DNA of 64,000 bases from Flavobacterium piscis (GTDB taxonomy: Bacteria > Bacteroidota > Bacteroidia > Flavobacteriales > Flavobacteriaceae), in assembly GCF_001686925.1 (NCBI RefSeq), contig NZ_LVEN01000012.1, positions 62,001 through 126,000 of the forward strand, given 5' to 3'. How positions within the stretch are numbered: position 1 is the first letter of the stretch; each line of letters opens with the position of its first letter. A program made the translations under genes and the position numbers. The notes beneath the pieces were generated by a model that had not been told where the DNA came from, made no database searches, and saw only the letters and a list, made by a program, of their open reading frames with translations. This document shows, in pieces, positions 35,432 through 42,620 of this stretch.

Positions 35432-36082
35432 TCAGGATCTAAGAATTCTATTTATCTCTGTTACATCTTCCTGATAGCGAGGATATTTTATTATATTCCT
35501 TACGCTGTGATTTTCATTATTTGTTATACCCGTTCCAGCTGTTTCCTGAAACGAAGATTCCATTACTAAACCATTTAAAATACAATTGGCAATGTATTCC
35601 GAATGCAATTCAAATCCCGGAATAGCTTCCAGATGTTTTGCAATAATTGGTTTCAAAACCGATCTTTGATTTTCTTGTATTCCTGTCATCGGTACAAGAA
35701 GCAAAAAGAAAACTGGATTTTTTGCAAAAGCCAACAGTTCATCTAATGTTAGAAACCATGCCTCAAAATGCCCCCCTAAATTGCCAATATAGATATCGTT
35801 CAGGAAAAAATTGATTTCGTATTCCTGAAATTCAACGGCAAAATTTAGATTTTCTGTGAGATTGCCTGTAAAGTATCTCGGGTTTTCTTCTATCGATTCA
35901 TGATTAAAAAATTGCCTTTCCCAATTATAAAAATCGGTTTCATTGGTTTTGATCACCTCAACTGCTTCATCAATGTTAAGCTCTTCTTTTTCATCAAAGC
36001 CTCTGAACCAGCATAAATAAAACTTCCAAAAAAAGGTGTTTTCTCTGATTTCTTCTATTGTTATTTCGTTATTCATTATCAT
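35432..36082 (-). CDS. Unrecognised soluble protein in the immunity-like array
   Basis: A 216-residue acidic, aromatic-rich protein without signal peptide or membrane helix. I do not recognise its family. It has a WKFYLCWFRGFDEKEE start, a NLGGHFEAWFLTLDELLAF centre and a LLLVPMTGIQ segment. Its start overlaps the stop of the upstream gene by four bases (ATGA), which supports the first ATG. It is the last gene of a co-directional set of small diverse proteins that includes SUKH domains, so an immunity-type role is possible. That rests on context only. Confidence 0.7.
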   Translation of the reverse strand: MIMNNEITIEEIRENTFFWKFYLCWFRGFDEKEELNIDEAVEVIKTNETDFYNWERQFFNHESIEENPRYFTGNLTENLNFAVEFQEYEINFFLNDIYIGNLGGHFEAWFLTLDELLAFAKNPVFFLLLVPMTGIQENQRSVLKPIIAKHLEAIPGFELHSEYIANCILNGLVMESSFQETAGTGITNNENHSVRNIIKYPRYQEDVTEINRILRS

Positions 36083-36396
36083 AAATTATCTTGTGGTGTC
36101 CACATCCTAAAGAATTTGAACATTTTTGGATATTCTTCTCTTGGTACAAATGCTGCACAAACTTCCTGATTATCCAAAGCCGATTCAGTTAATACAATAT
36201 GGTCTCCTTCTTTTTGTGCATTTTTAAATTCTGTTTCAGAAACAACGCAAACCACCTTTTTAAAGATTCCGTTGATCCAGGTTTGCATGTTTTCATTATC
36301 TTCAAATTTCCTAAAACAGGCTAGAGAAGCATGCGCCGTAATTACAGGGACCAATTTATCAGGAACATTCTGTTTTACTAAAATGTACATTTTCAT
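36079..36396 (-). CDS. PTH2-like small protein
   Basis: A 105-residue soluble protein. Its layout resembles the peptidyl-tRNA hydrolase 2 fold: MKMYILVKQNVPDKLVPVITAHASLACF (strand and helix with a conserved His-Ala), then FKKVVCVVSETEF, then ALDNQEVCAAFVPREEYP. The canonical PTH2 catalytic set is not clearly complete, so enzymatic activity is doubtful. It overlaps the downstream gene by four bases and is therefore co-translated. Being in an array of immunity-like genes, it may be a recruited fold rather than a housekeeping hydrolase. Confidence 0.65.
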   Translation of the reverse strand: MKMYILVKQNVPDKLVPVITAHASLACFRKFEDNENMQTWINGIFKKVVCVVSETEFKNAQKEGDHIVLTESALDNQEVCAAFVPREEYPKMFKFFRMWTPQDNL

Positions 36397-36504
36397 ATTA
36401 TTATCTTTTGAGGTGTTATCCTCTATCTTTTATATTGTGAACCAGCATTATTCAGCTAAAGCTACAACAACTTCATTAGTAATATTAAAAATAGTTTTTA
36501 TAAA

Positions 36505-37092
36505 TTATACTTCCACTTTAAACGGATAATTATAATCTGCTGTATAATCTGGTTTTTCATCTGAAGGTTTCAAAACAAATTCAAAAGTGGGTTCCATGCT
36601 TTCAAATTCTTTTATTTCGCCCGAAACTGTTTCTATTTCCGTAAGCTGTTTTGTTAATCCCGCTAAAACAGCAACTGTATACCAGCCATTTGGTAATTCG
36701 ATCGTTGCATTTTTGAATTTCTTTAATGCTTCGACTGTTGGTGTTATAAAATTTCTTAGATAAGGAATTGTATAAAGGTAAATTCGTCCGTTTACTACTT
36801 TTAAGCAATATCCGTCACGCTGATGCTGAACTTCATTTCCTGGTTTTAAAAGCTCCGGAGTTTCAACCGAAAGATTGAAATATATGGTGTACGGATGATT
36901 TTCAATTCCTATCATCGGTACCATTACTCCTTGTTCTACAACCTGATCTCCGGTTTCTTCTGTAGTAAATTCCGTGAGTAAATCATCAGGCAAATTATTT
37001 TCAGTTTTATACTGCAATAAATAATCCGGATCGCCTAAAATGAAATAATCCATTAAATCATTTAAAACTTCGTCGAATTTGTATAGAGACAT
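36505..37092 (-). CDS. Unrecognised soluble protein in the immunity-like array
   Basis: A 195-residue acidic cytoplasmic protein with no signal peptide. No family is recognised. Visible features are an N-terminal helical segment (FDEVLNDLMDYFILGDPDYL), a beta-rich middle (YTIYFNLSVETPELL, GYCLKVVNGRIYLYTIPY) and a strongly acidic C-terminal third. The phrase VPMIGIENHPY is distantly like VPMTGIQEN in the protein at 35432-36082. Position suggests membership of the same poly-immunity-type operon. Confidence 0.65.
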   Translation of the reverse strand: MSLYKFDEVLNDLMDYFILGDPDYLLQYKTENNLPDDLLTEFTTEETGDQVVEQGVMVPMIGIENHPYTIYFNLSVETPELLKPGNEVQHQRDGYCLKVVNGRIYLYTIPYLRNFITPTVEALKKFKNATIELPNGWYTVAVLAGLTKQLTEIETVSGEIKEFESMEPTFEFVLKPSDEKPDYTADYNYPFKVEV

Positions 37093-37160
37093 ATTGATGA
37101 TTTTATGTTGTTGTTTTCTAAAGGTAATTCAATTTTATGCAAAGCTTTTTCCGCTTACTC

Positions 37161-38117
37161 TTATTTCTCTTTATCTTCTTCTGCAATCCAGGTTAAAAAC
37201 GCTGTATCTGCACCCCCAATTTCTATAATTCTTTCTTTATGCATCATTAGCCCTAACCCATGCTCACGATCCCATGAACATGAGAAAAGAAAGCCAATAT
37301 ACGGCAAGTCATCTTTAAAAACAGATGTTATGTAAATTGACGTTGGCGAAATTAAATCAGCAAAATCACTAATTTGTTTTATATCTGGCATAAAATCAGG
37401 TTTATCTGCCTCGCTGTAATCATATCTTTTTTGCCAATCTGGATATACTTTAAGCAATTCCTGCAAAATGCTTTCGAGTATTTTCTTTTGATTTTCTTTG
37501 AGATATTCAATTCCATTTTCATGCTCTTCAGTAATTTCTACTTCTTCCTCTTCATCATCATTGTCTGCTAAAATCTCTAATTGAATAAACTCTTCTGTAC
37601 CAAAAAAAGAATTCCATTGTTCTAATTCAACTGCATCTAAAAAATCATCATCATCACTTTCGTCGTTATCATCTTGCTTCATAAGTGCACGAGGATTTTC
37701 TAAATGTTTATTGAAAAATTCATAACAAAATGGAGCTCTTGTAAATATATAATCCTGATTTTCATTGTAACACAAAAATAAATACTCAAGTGCTTTTTCT
37801 TCATTACCACATTCTAAACAACATTGTCCTTTGTAATAATTTTTAATATAATTGGGATTTCTATCTGAAGCTGAATGAAGATCACTTGTTTCAAGCCATC
37901 GCATCATATTATCAAAATCATTAGCCCAAATATATTCGTTAATCATTCTACCGCTTATAATGTAAGCCTGATAAATGTTGAATTTTTCCTCATCGGCTTC
38001 TGCCCATTTTTCTTCGATAAAATTGATTAAATCATCTTTTGTCAGCTTGTTTTTCTTTAAAGAAAATTTATCCAGAAAAGTTGATATTTCGTCTATAATG
38101 TTTTCTGCGTTTGACAT
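37161..38117 (-). CDS. Acidic two-part protein of unknown function
   Basis: A 318-residue soluble protein. The N-terminal half is helical with TPR-like text (NYIKNYYKGQCCLECGNEE and EYLFLCYNE). An acidic low-complexity linker follows (DDNDESDDDDFLDA and DNDDEEEEVEITEEHE). The C-terminal domain of about 100 residues contains GFLFSCSWDREHGLGLMM and a GGADTAFLTW end, reminiscent of the DUF6985 group, from memory and with low certainty. It has no signal peptide. It lies between SUKH-type and unknown genes on the same strand. Confidence 0.65.
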   Translation of the reverse strand: MSNAENIIDEISTFLDKFSLKKNKLTKDDLINFIEEKWAEADEEKFNIYQAYIISGRMINEYIWANDFDNMMRWLETSDLHSASDRNPNYIKNYYKGQCCLECGNEEKALEYLFLCYNENQDYIFTRAPFCYEFFNKHLENPRALMKQDDNDESDDDDFLDAVELEQWNSFFGTEEFIQLEILADNDDEEEEVEITEEHENGIEYLKENQKKILESILQELLKVYPDWQKRYDYSEADKPDFMPDIKQISDFADLISPTSIYITSVFKDDLPYIGFLFSCSWDREHGLGLMMHKERIIEIGGADTAFLTWIAEEDKEK

Positions 38118-38149
38118 TTTATGTTTTTTTTATTTCTTTTTTAATTAAA

Positions 38150-38662
38150 TTAAACCGCATCTAATTCATCTTCTACATTTGTGGTTTTACTCAAAACTTC
38201 TTCAAGCGTATGGCCTAATAAAACCCAGCAATCATCATTGTAACCGATATTTCCGGCCGGAACGACAATGATCGGAAAACCTTCTTTTTGTCTAAGATCA
38301 TACGCATAAAATTTTCCGCCGCCATTAAACGCGATCGGAAGAAATGCCGGCGCCCAAATGGGGAACCCGTAAGCAATATACATTTGCCTAATATCTTCGA
38401 GGGAGAAAAAACCAAATTCGCGTTCGCCGTTTATAATACCTCCTCCGTTTGAATATCGCAAAAGCGAAATAAACTCTTCGGGAAGTCTTAATTGCTGTGG
38501 AATAGGGAAATGCTCAGAAGTTTTGCCTTTGGGATATAAGCTTTCGATATCAGGAAATAAACTAAATTCTTCTTCTGAAAACGGTTTTGTAAAAAAATCA
38601 TCCAAAAAAGGTTCAGTCAATCCCGGTTGTTTGTCGAAAAAAGTAAATTTATGAAACCACAT
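38150..38662 (-). CDS. SMI1/KNR4 (SUKH) family protein
   Basis: A 170-residue soluble protein with a SUKH fold: IPQQLRLPEEFISLLRYSNGGG, the central EREFGFFSLEDIRQM, then FLPIAFNGGGKFYAYDLR and a C-terminal WVLLGHTLEEVL. SUKH proteins are the most common immunity proteins against polymorphic toxins in bacteria and often occur in arrays. Here it is one of two SUKH members in a set of small minus-strand genes. The toxin it would neutralise is not encoded in the window. Confidence 0.85.
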   Translation of the reverse strand: MWFHKFTFFDKQPGLTEPFLDDFFTKPFSEEEFSLFPDIESLYPKGKTSEHFPIPQQLRLPEEFISLLRYSNGGGIINGEREFGFFSLEDIRQMYIAYGFPIWAPAFLPIAFNGGGKFYAYDLRQKEGFPIIVVPAGNIGYNDDCWVLLGHTLEEVLSKTTNVEDELDAV

Positions 38663-38722
38663 TTTACAAGTTATTTTTTAGAAATTTTCATTTTCTAAAT
38701 TATCAAAAAAAAAATCTATTCT

Positions 38723-39436
38723 CTAGCCCGCTACATTCATTTTTATGAATTTCAGTGTGTCATTTTTCCATTCAAATTCCCACCAGAAAGAAAATTCATC
38801 AGAGAATTCACTTGGGTATAAAGCTTCGCCAATATCAGATCCTCCTCTGCTGCTATATAGTACGGTTATATGATGCTTTTCTATTTTTAGCTCATACGCC
38901 ATTACATAATCACCGTTATCAATAGTTACGCTATATAAACCTATCTGTTTTAGCCAGTTTACATCCTCAAGATTTATTTTTGTTAAGGCTTCAGTAATAT
39001 TTTTGTATTGCTCGTTCTGTGCTGTAAATGAATATTTATTTTTTAAAGCAATTTTATCATTGGCAATTAATGCCGCTTTAAATGTTTTTAATTCATTCAT
39101 TAATTGATCACGATCTGTTTTAAGTTCAGCCGTTCTTTGTTTAAAGAATTGTAAGTTTTGCTGTTCAATTGTGTTGTAAACAATTTTCTCATTGTCATTG
39201 ATTGCTTTATACCATTTTTTATTAGAATAGTAATTGTCTATCTCACCACTTTTGAATTTATATCCTTTTCGGGCGTATAAATCGTTGGTAAGAAAACGCA
39301 ATTCGTCTATGCTTAAGTTTTCTATTTGTTCCTGCTTTATTGTTTTAGACAAACAACTCGCACAATCTTTAATGGTTTGAGATTGAACTGTATTAGCAAA
39401 TGTGATTGTCAGGAATATTAATTGTAATTGCTTCAT
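38723..39436 (-). CDS. Secreted YARHG-domain protein
   Basis: A 237-residue protein with a signal peptide (cut near TVQSQ). Next comes a YARHG-type domain, recognisable by LRFLTNDLYARKGYKFKSGE and YYSNKKWYK. A C-terminal beta-rich part of about 120 residues follows (ENVNWLKQIGLYSV-like). YARHG domains are extracellular peptidoglycan- or wall-associated modules of unknown role. It starts 12 nt... upstream of nothing similar, but its close spacing with a lipoprotein gene suggests a shared transcript. It may be an envelope partner in the array. Confidence 0.75.
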   Translation of the reverse strand: MKQLQLIFLTITFANTVQSQTIKDCASCLSKTIKQEQIENLSIDELRFLTNDLYARKGYKFKSGEIDNYYSNKKWYKAINDNEKIVYNTIEQQNLQFFKQRTAELKTDRDQLMNELKTFKAALIANDKIALKNKYSFTAQNEQYKNITEALTKINLEDVNWLKQIGLYSVTIDNGDYVMAYELKIEKHHITVLYSSRGGSDIGEALYPSEFSDEFSFWWEFEWKNDTLKFIKMNVAG

Positions 39437-39447
39437 TTTTTTATTAA

Positions 39448-39906
39448 TTAAAGATGTAATGCTAAAGAATCTAATTTTTTATACTCTTGCTTCAGTAATA
39501 TTTCTAAAGGTTTTATTTTAGTATAATTTACTGAATCTTCTTCTCCATTGATCAATTTATATTCTTTATCTGCATTTATTGTAATTACAATATCTGAACC
39601 ATCATACTGAATACGTCGTTTACCATTATTAATACGCTTAAAATCTACCAACTTTATACTATTTATTATTTTTTTCCATGTATCGCTGGATGTAACTTCA
39701 GATCTTGTTTTTGTTTCCTTATAATTTGCCCATAGGTACTTTGTCGAATCTTTTGAGATTAAAAGACTTGAACTGGCAGCACCTTTAGCTCCATTTTCGA
39801 TGCTGTAGGAAACGGAATAGATAGTGTCTGCAGTATTTCGTTTGCAGGAAACAATTGTTATTAAAAACAACACAAATAAGATTAAAGGTATTTTCATTTT
39901 TAGCAA
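39448..39906 (-). CDS. Small lipoprotein of unknown function
   Basis: A 152-residue lipoprotein with leader ending LITIVSCKR. The mature part is a beta-rich domain with ISKDSTKYLWANYKE and YDGSDIVITINADKEY. No family is recognised. An alternative start at the fourth codon (Met) would leave the lipobox intact. It lies 11 nt before the YARHG gene on the same strand. Immunity lipoproteins against periplasmic toxins look like this, but nothing in the sequence proves it. Confidence 0.65.
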   Translation of the reverse strand: MLKMKIPLILFVLFLITIVSCKRNTADTIYSVSYSIENGAKGAASSSLLISKDSTKYLWANYKETKTRSEVTSSDTWKKIINSIKLVDFKRINNGKRRIQYDGSDIVITINADKEYKLINGEEDSVNYTKIKPLEILLKQEYKKLDSLALHL

Positions 39907-39935
39907 CTAGACTATTAACAGTTTATTTTTAAATG

Positions 39936-40337
39936 TTACTTCCTTACTATGACATCAGTATTGTTTACAAATAATAGTAACTCCATATTATCCATTTTAG
40001 TAAGTGATAATATGCCATTTTTATTCACATTTAATCCATTAATCCTAAAACAAAATTCATTTCCGTCTTTGTCCATTAATGTTATAAATTCAATAGTATC
40101 AGATGAATAATTTTGACAGGAATGCGAAATGGTATAGTGATACATTACTTTAAAAGCATTTTTATCATAATTATATACTTTTCCATCCTGACTGAAAACC
40201 CATTTCGTATCCCGGTTTTGATCCATGTACCACGTTCCAATAATTTTTTTTGATGAAGGGTCTTCACTTTGGTTTTGTCCGAAGATTGTAGATATTTGTA
40301 ATAACAACAGTAAAATTAAAAATAGCTTTTTCATCAT
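39936..40337 (-). CDS. Small secreted lipocalin-like protein
   Basis: A 133-residue secreted protein: signal peptide ending near IFGQN, then IIGTWYMDQNRDTKWVFSQDGKVY, the typical first strands of lipocalin-like domains in Bacteroidota, then alternating beta strands to the end. No catalytic residues are visible. It is co-directional with the lipoprotein 29 nt downstream. Function is unknown. The fold assignment rests on the GTW motif and size only. Confidence 0.65.
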   Translation of the reverse strand: MMKKLFLILLLLLQISTIFGQNQSEDPSSKKIIGTWYMDQNRDTKWVFSQDGKVYNYDKNAFKVMYHYTISHSCQNYSSDTIEFITLMDKDGNEFCFRINGLNVNKNGILSLTKMDNMELLLFVNNTDVIVRK

Positions 40338-40409
40338 TTTTCTTGTTTAATGGTGTGTTTGATATTTATTTTGAAAGTTTCCTTCTTATTAAAATAATAT
40401 TTATTACCA

Positions 40410-41102
40410 TTACTCTTCTTCATATTCCTCGTCATCATCATACGAAAGATAAGACCAGTCAATATCTAAATTCTCTAAAATACTATCGAAACGATCCTGA
40501 TGGCTTGTTCCTATAAAAGCTGCCGTGCAATTATTATCTTGATCAAAAGAAAAACTGATCAGCTCATTGTAATCTTCAGTATATACTTTTTGATTATCAC
40601 GACTTATATCCGGTATTAAGATCCAGTTTTGCTCAACAAACTTTACAATGTCTGAATCAATTGTACCAAAATAATTTCCGTTATATTTTAGTCCACCCAA
40701 AGTGCCATTAAAAACAGCCATAAAAAGAAAAAAAATCTCAGTATTTTGGGTTTCAATTTCCCAGTCCGATTTTTCAATTGTATCATAATTGCCATATACC
40801 GGCGGATTATCCAGTTTGAAATCTTCTTTTTTGATTCCCCAAAATGCTACAACTTGGCTTTCTTCGTAAATAACCAAATATCCATCGTCTGAAAAACCAA
40901 TTTCACTCTCTGGTTTCAAAAGCCTGTTAAAAGAGTAATTTAGATTTTCTTCTTTTCCCAATTCCAGATAATATTCTTTAAGTTTTGCCGGAAGTGTTAT
41001 CTCTAATTTCTTTTCCAGTTCAAGAATCTCAGCTTCTGAAAATCCATAATTTTGATTTTCTGAAAGGTCATAAAGGCGCTTAATTTTTTGTATTATAGTC
41101 AT
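40410..41102 (-). CDS. SMI1/KNR4 (SUKH)-like protein
   Basis: A 230-residue acidic cytoplasmic protein. The N-terminal SUKH signature is clear: FSEAEILELEKKLEITLPAKLKEYYLELG. A weaker beta region follows with DDGYLVIYEESQVVAFWGI and a GGLKYNGNYFG segment. The extreme C-terminus is very acidic (YDDDEEYEEE). It is the second SUKH member of the array. Immunity against a toxin delivered by neighbours is the best guess from the family. No cognate toxin is present. Confidence 0.8.
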   Translation of the reverse strand: MTIIQKIKRLYDLSENQNYGFSEAEILELEKKLEITLPAKLKEYYLELGKEENLNYSFNRLLKPESEIGFSDDGYLVIYEESQVVAFWGIKKEDFKLDNPPVYGNYDTIEKSDWEIETQNTEIFFLFMAVFNGTLGGLKYNGNYFGTIDSDIVKFVEQNWILIPDISRDNQKVYTEDYNELISFSFDQDNNCTAAFIGTSHQDRFDSILENLDIDWSYLSYDDDEEYEEE

Positions 41103-41137
41103 TTCAAATTATTGTTTAAATCTAAGTTGCGTAGAAT

Positions 41138-41455
41138 TTATTTCTCCAAAAAAAACTCCAATTGCTTAAAAATCGGAACTAAAGATTTTCCTTTTTCAGA
41201 TAAATTATATTCGATATGAAGAGGTTTCAGTTTGATCACATTTTTGTTTAAAATACCAAAATCTTCCAGCTCGCGAAGAGCAACCGCGATAGATTGTTTG
41301 TTAGCGCCTTTTATATCTCGCAAAAGTCCGTTGAAGCGTAAAGGACCATTAACAGCCAATAAAAAAATCTGCGGTTTCCATTTTCCGGACAACAATTTTA
41401 GAAGCCCTTCTGCAGGACATTCATTTTCTTTTTCTGATTTATTTTCTGTAGTCAT
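41138..41455 (-). CDS. HxlR-family transcriptional regulator
   Basis: A 105-residue winged-helix regulator. The conserved N-terminal cysteine is present in ECPAEGLLKLLSGKWKPQIF, followed by RFNGLLRDIKGANKQSIAVALRELED and a wing with HIEYNLSEKGKSL. In several HxlR proteins (YodB and HypR types) this Cys senses electrophiles or oxidants. It is divergent from a DsbA-family gene 96 nt away, a natural target for a thiol-sensing regulator. It could also read into the SUKH gene 35 nt downstream. Confidence 0.92.
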   Translation of the reverse strand: MTTENKSEKENECPAEGLLKLLSGKWKPQIFLLAVNGPLRFNGLLRDIKGANKQSIAVALRELEDFGILNKNVIKLKPLHIEYNLSEKGKSLVPIFKQLEFFLEK

Positions 41456-41500
41456 ATTTTTTAGACTAATTGACTTGTGAGTAAAGATGAGCGAAGTTTG

Positions 41501-41539
41501 CAGTAAATTTATAAAATTAAAAACCGACCAGTAAATTTA
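41501..41539. promoter_or_regulatory. CAGTAAATTTA direct repeats between HxlR and DsbA genes
   Basis: CAGTAAATTTA occurs at 41501-41511 and again at 41529-41539, a 28-nt step, in the divergent spacer. It is the best candidate operator for the HxlR protein. On the minus strand the first copy also reads TAAATTTA, one mismatch from a -7 box placed for hxlR. Confidence 0.35.
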
Positions 41540-41551
41540 AAACATTGATTT

Positions 41552-42541
41552 ATGAAAATACTGTCGCTATTATTCATCCTGATTTTCAGTTGCAGCTGTC
41601 AATCGCAAATTATCACTAAAATGAACGAAAACAAAATAAATCCGTTATTGTGCGATCCCGAAACCGGAACTTGCGAAATACCGATTGACGAAAAACTTAA
41701 TGAAAGAGGCACTATTGCCACAGAAAATAAACCTGTAAAAATAGTGTATTACACAGATCCCATTTGCTCTTCGTGTTGGGGAATTGAACCGCAATTGCGA
41801 AAACTAAAACTGGAATATGGCGCGTACATTGATATTGATTACCGAATGGGTGGTCTCCTAGCCGATTGGTCTTACAACAGCGGCGGAATAAGCAAACCCT
41901 CAGATGTTGCCCATCATTGGGATGAAGCAAGTCTGCATTACGAAATGCCTATTGATGGAAATGTATGGATAGAAGATCCGCTGGAATCTTCGTATCCGTC
42001 TTGTATCGCCGTGAAAGCAGCGCAAATTCAGAGCAAAGAAAAAGCAATTACTTTTATGCGAATGCTACGTGAGAAATTGTATCTCGAAAAAAAAAATATT
42101 GCAAAATGGGAAAACATTGCAGAGTCTGCGCAACTTGCCGGTCTTGACATTAATAAACTAAAAACTGATTATGAAGGAAAGGCAAAAACTCTTTTTCACG
42201 AAGATTTAACTTATGCAAAAAACCTGGGTGTAAGAGGTTTTCCAACTTTATTTTTTTCTGACGGAAATAATAATCAGCTAACGGTTTATGGTTCTAAACC
42301 TTATACTTCGTACGAAAATGCTTTATTGGCCTTATATCCTGAAGCCAAAAAGAAACCATTTATAGCTAAAAATTCGTTAGCTCTTTTTGAAATTTATCCC
42401 ACTTTAGCTCCAAAAGAATATGCCGTAATTCTGGATCTATCTTATGCTGAAGCAATGGACATTTTAGATGCTTTATACGAGAAAGGAGAATTGAGTAAAA
42501 AATCAATTAGGAATGGTTCTTCACTTTATAGTCGCAAATAA
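41552..42541 (+). CDS. DsbA-family thioredoxin-fold protein (FrnE/SpxH-like)
   Basis: A 329-residue DsbA-family protein with active site C72-S-S-C75 in TDPICSSCWG and a helical insert, then the cis-Pro loop in RGFPTLFF. This branch includes FrnE isomerases and the cytosolic ClpXP adaptor SpxH/YjbH. The start is uncertain. The first ATG adds a lipoprotein-like leader (LIFSCSC), and an ATG at 41621 (MNENKINPLLCDP) gives the usual cytosolic form. Location is therefore open. Two extra cysteines (CDPETGTC) near the N-terminus recur in relatives. It is divergent from an HxlR regulator, which fits a thiol-stress role. Confidence 0.82.
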   Translation: MKILSLLFILIFSCSCQSQIITKMNENKINPLLCDPETGTCEIPIDEKLNERGTIATENKPVKIVYYTDPICSSCWGIEPQLRKLKLEYGAYIDIDYRMGGLLADWSYNSGGISKPSDVAHHWDEASLHYEMPIDGNVWIEDPLESSYPSCIAVKAAQIQSKEKAITFMRMLREKLYLEKKNIAKWENIAESAQLAGLDINKLKTDYEGKAKTLFHEDLTYAKNLGVRGFPTLFFSDGNNNQLTVYGSKPYTSYENALLALYPEAKKKPFIAKNSLALFEIYPTLAPKEYAVILDLSYAEAMDILDALYEKGELSKKSIRNGSSLYSRK

Positions 42542-42551
42542 TCTAAAAAAC

Positions 42552-42590
42552 AAAAGTCGTAAAGGCATTACTTTTACGACTTTTATTTTT
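42552..42590 (+). terminator. Bidirectional terminator between DsbA and phytochrome genes
   Basis: AAAAGTCGTAAA (42552-42563) pairs with TTTACGACTTTT (42573-42584), followed by ATTTTTATT. It also has A's on the other side and can end both convergent transcripts. Confidence 0.8.
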
Positions 42591-42620
42591 ATTAGTTTTC
42601 TGCCATCTGAATCATTAAAA

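Noticed and set aside
36602..36808. A 68-codon frame inside the gene at 36505-37092
   Set aside because: It is nested on the same strand in another frame, with no start context or domain.
35432..41102. A linked polymorphic toxin for the immunity-like array
   Set aside because: All genes were checked for Rhs repeats, secretion domains and nuclease motifs. None was found.
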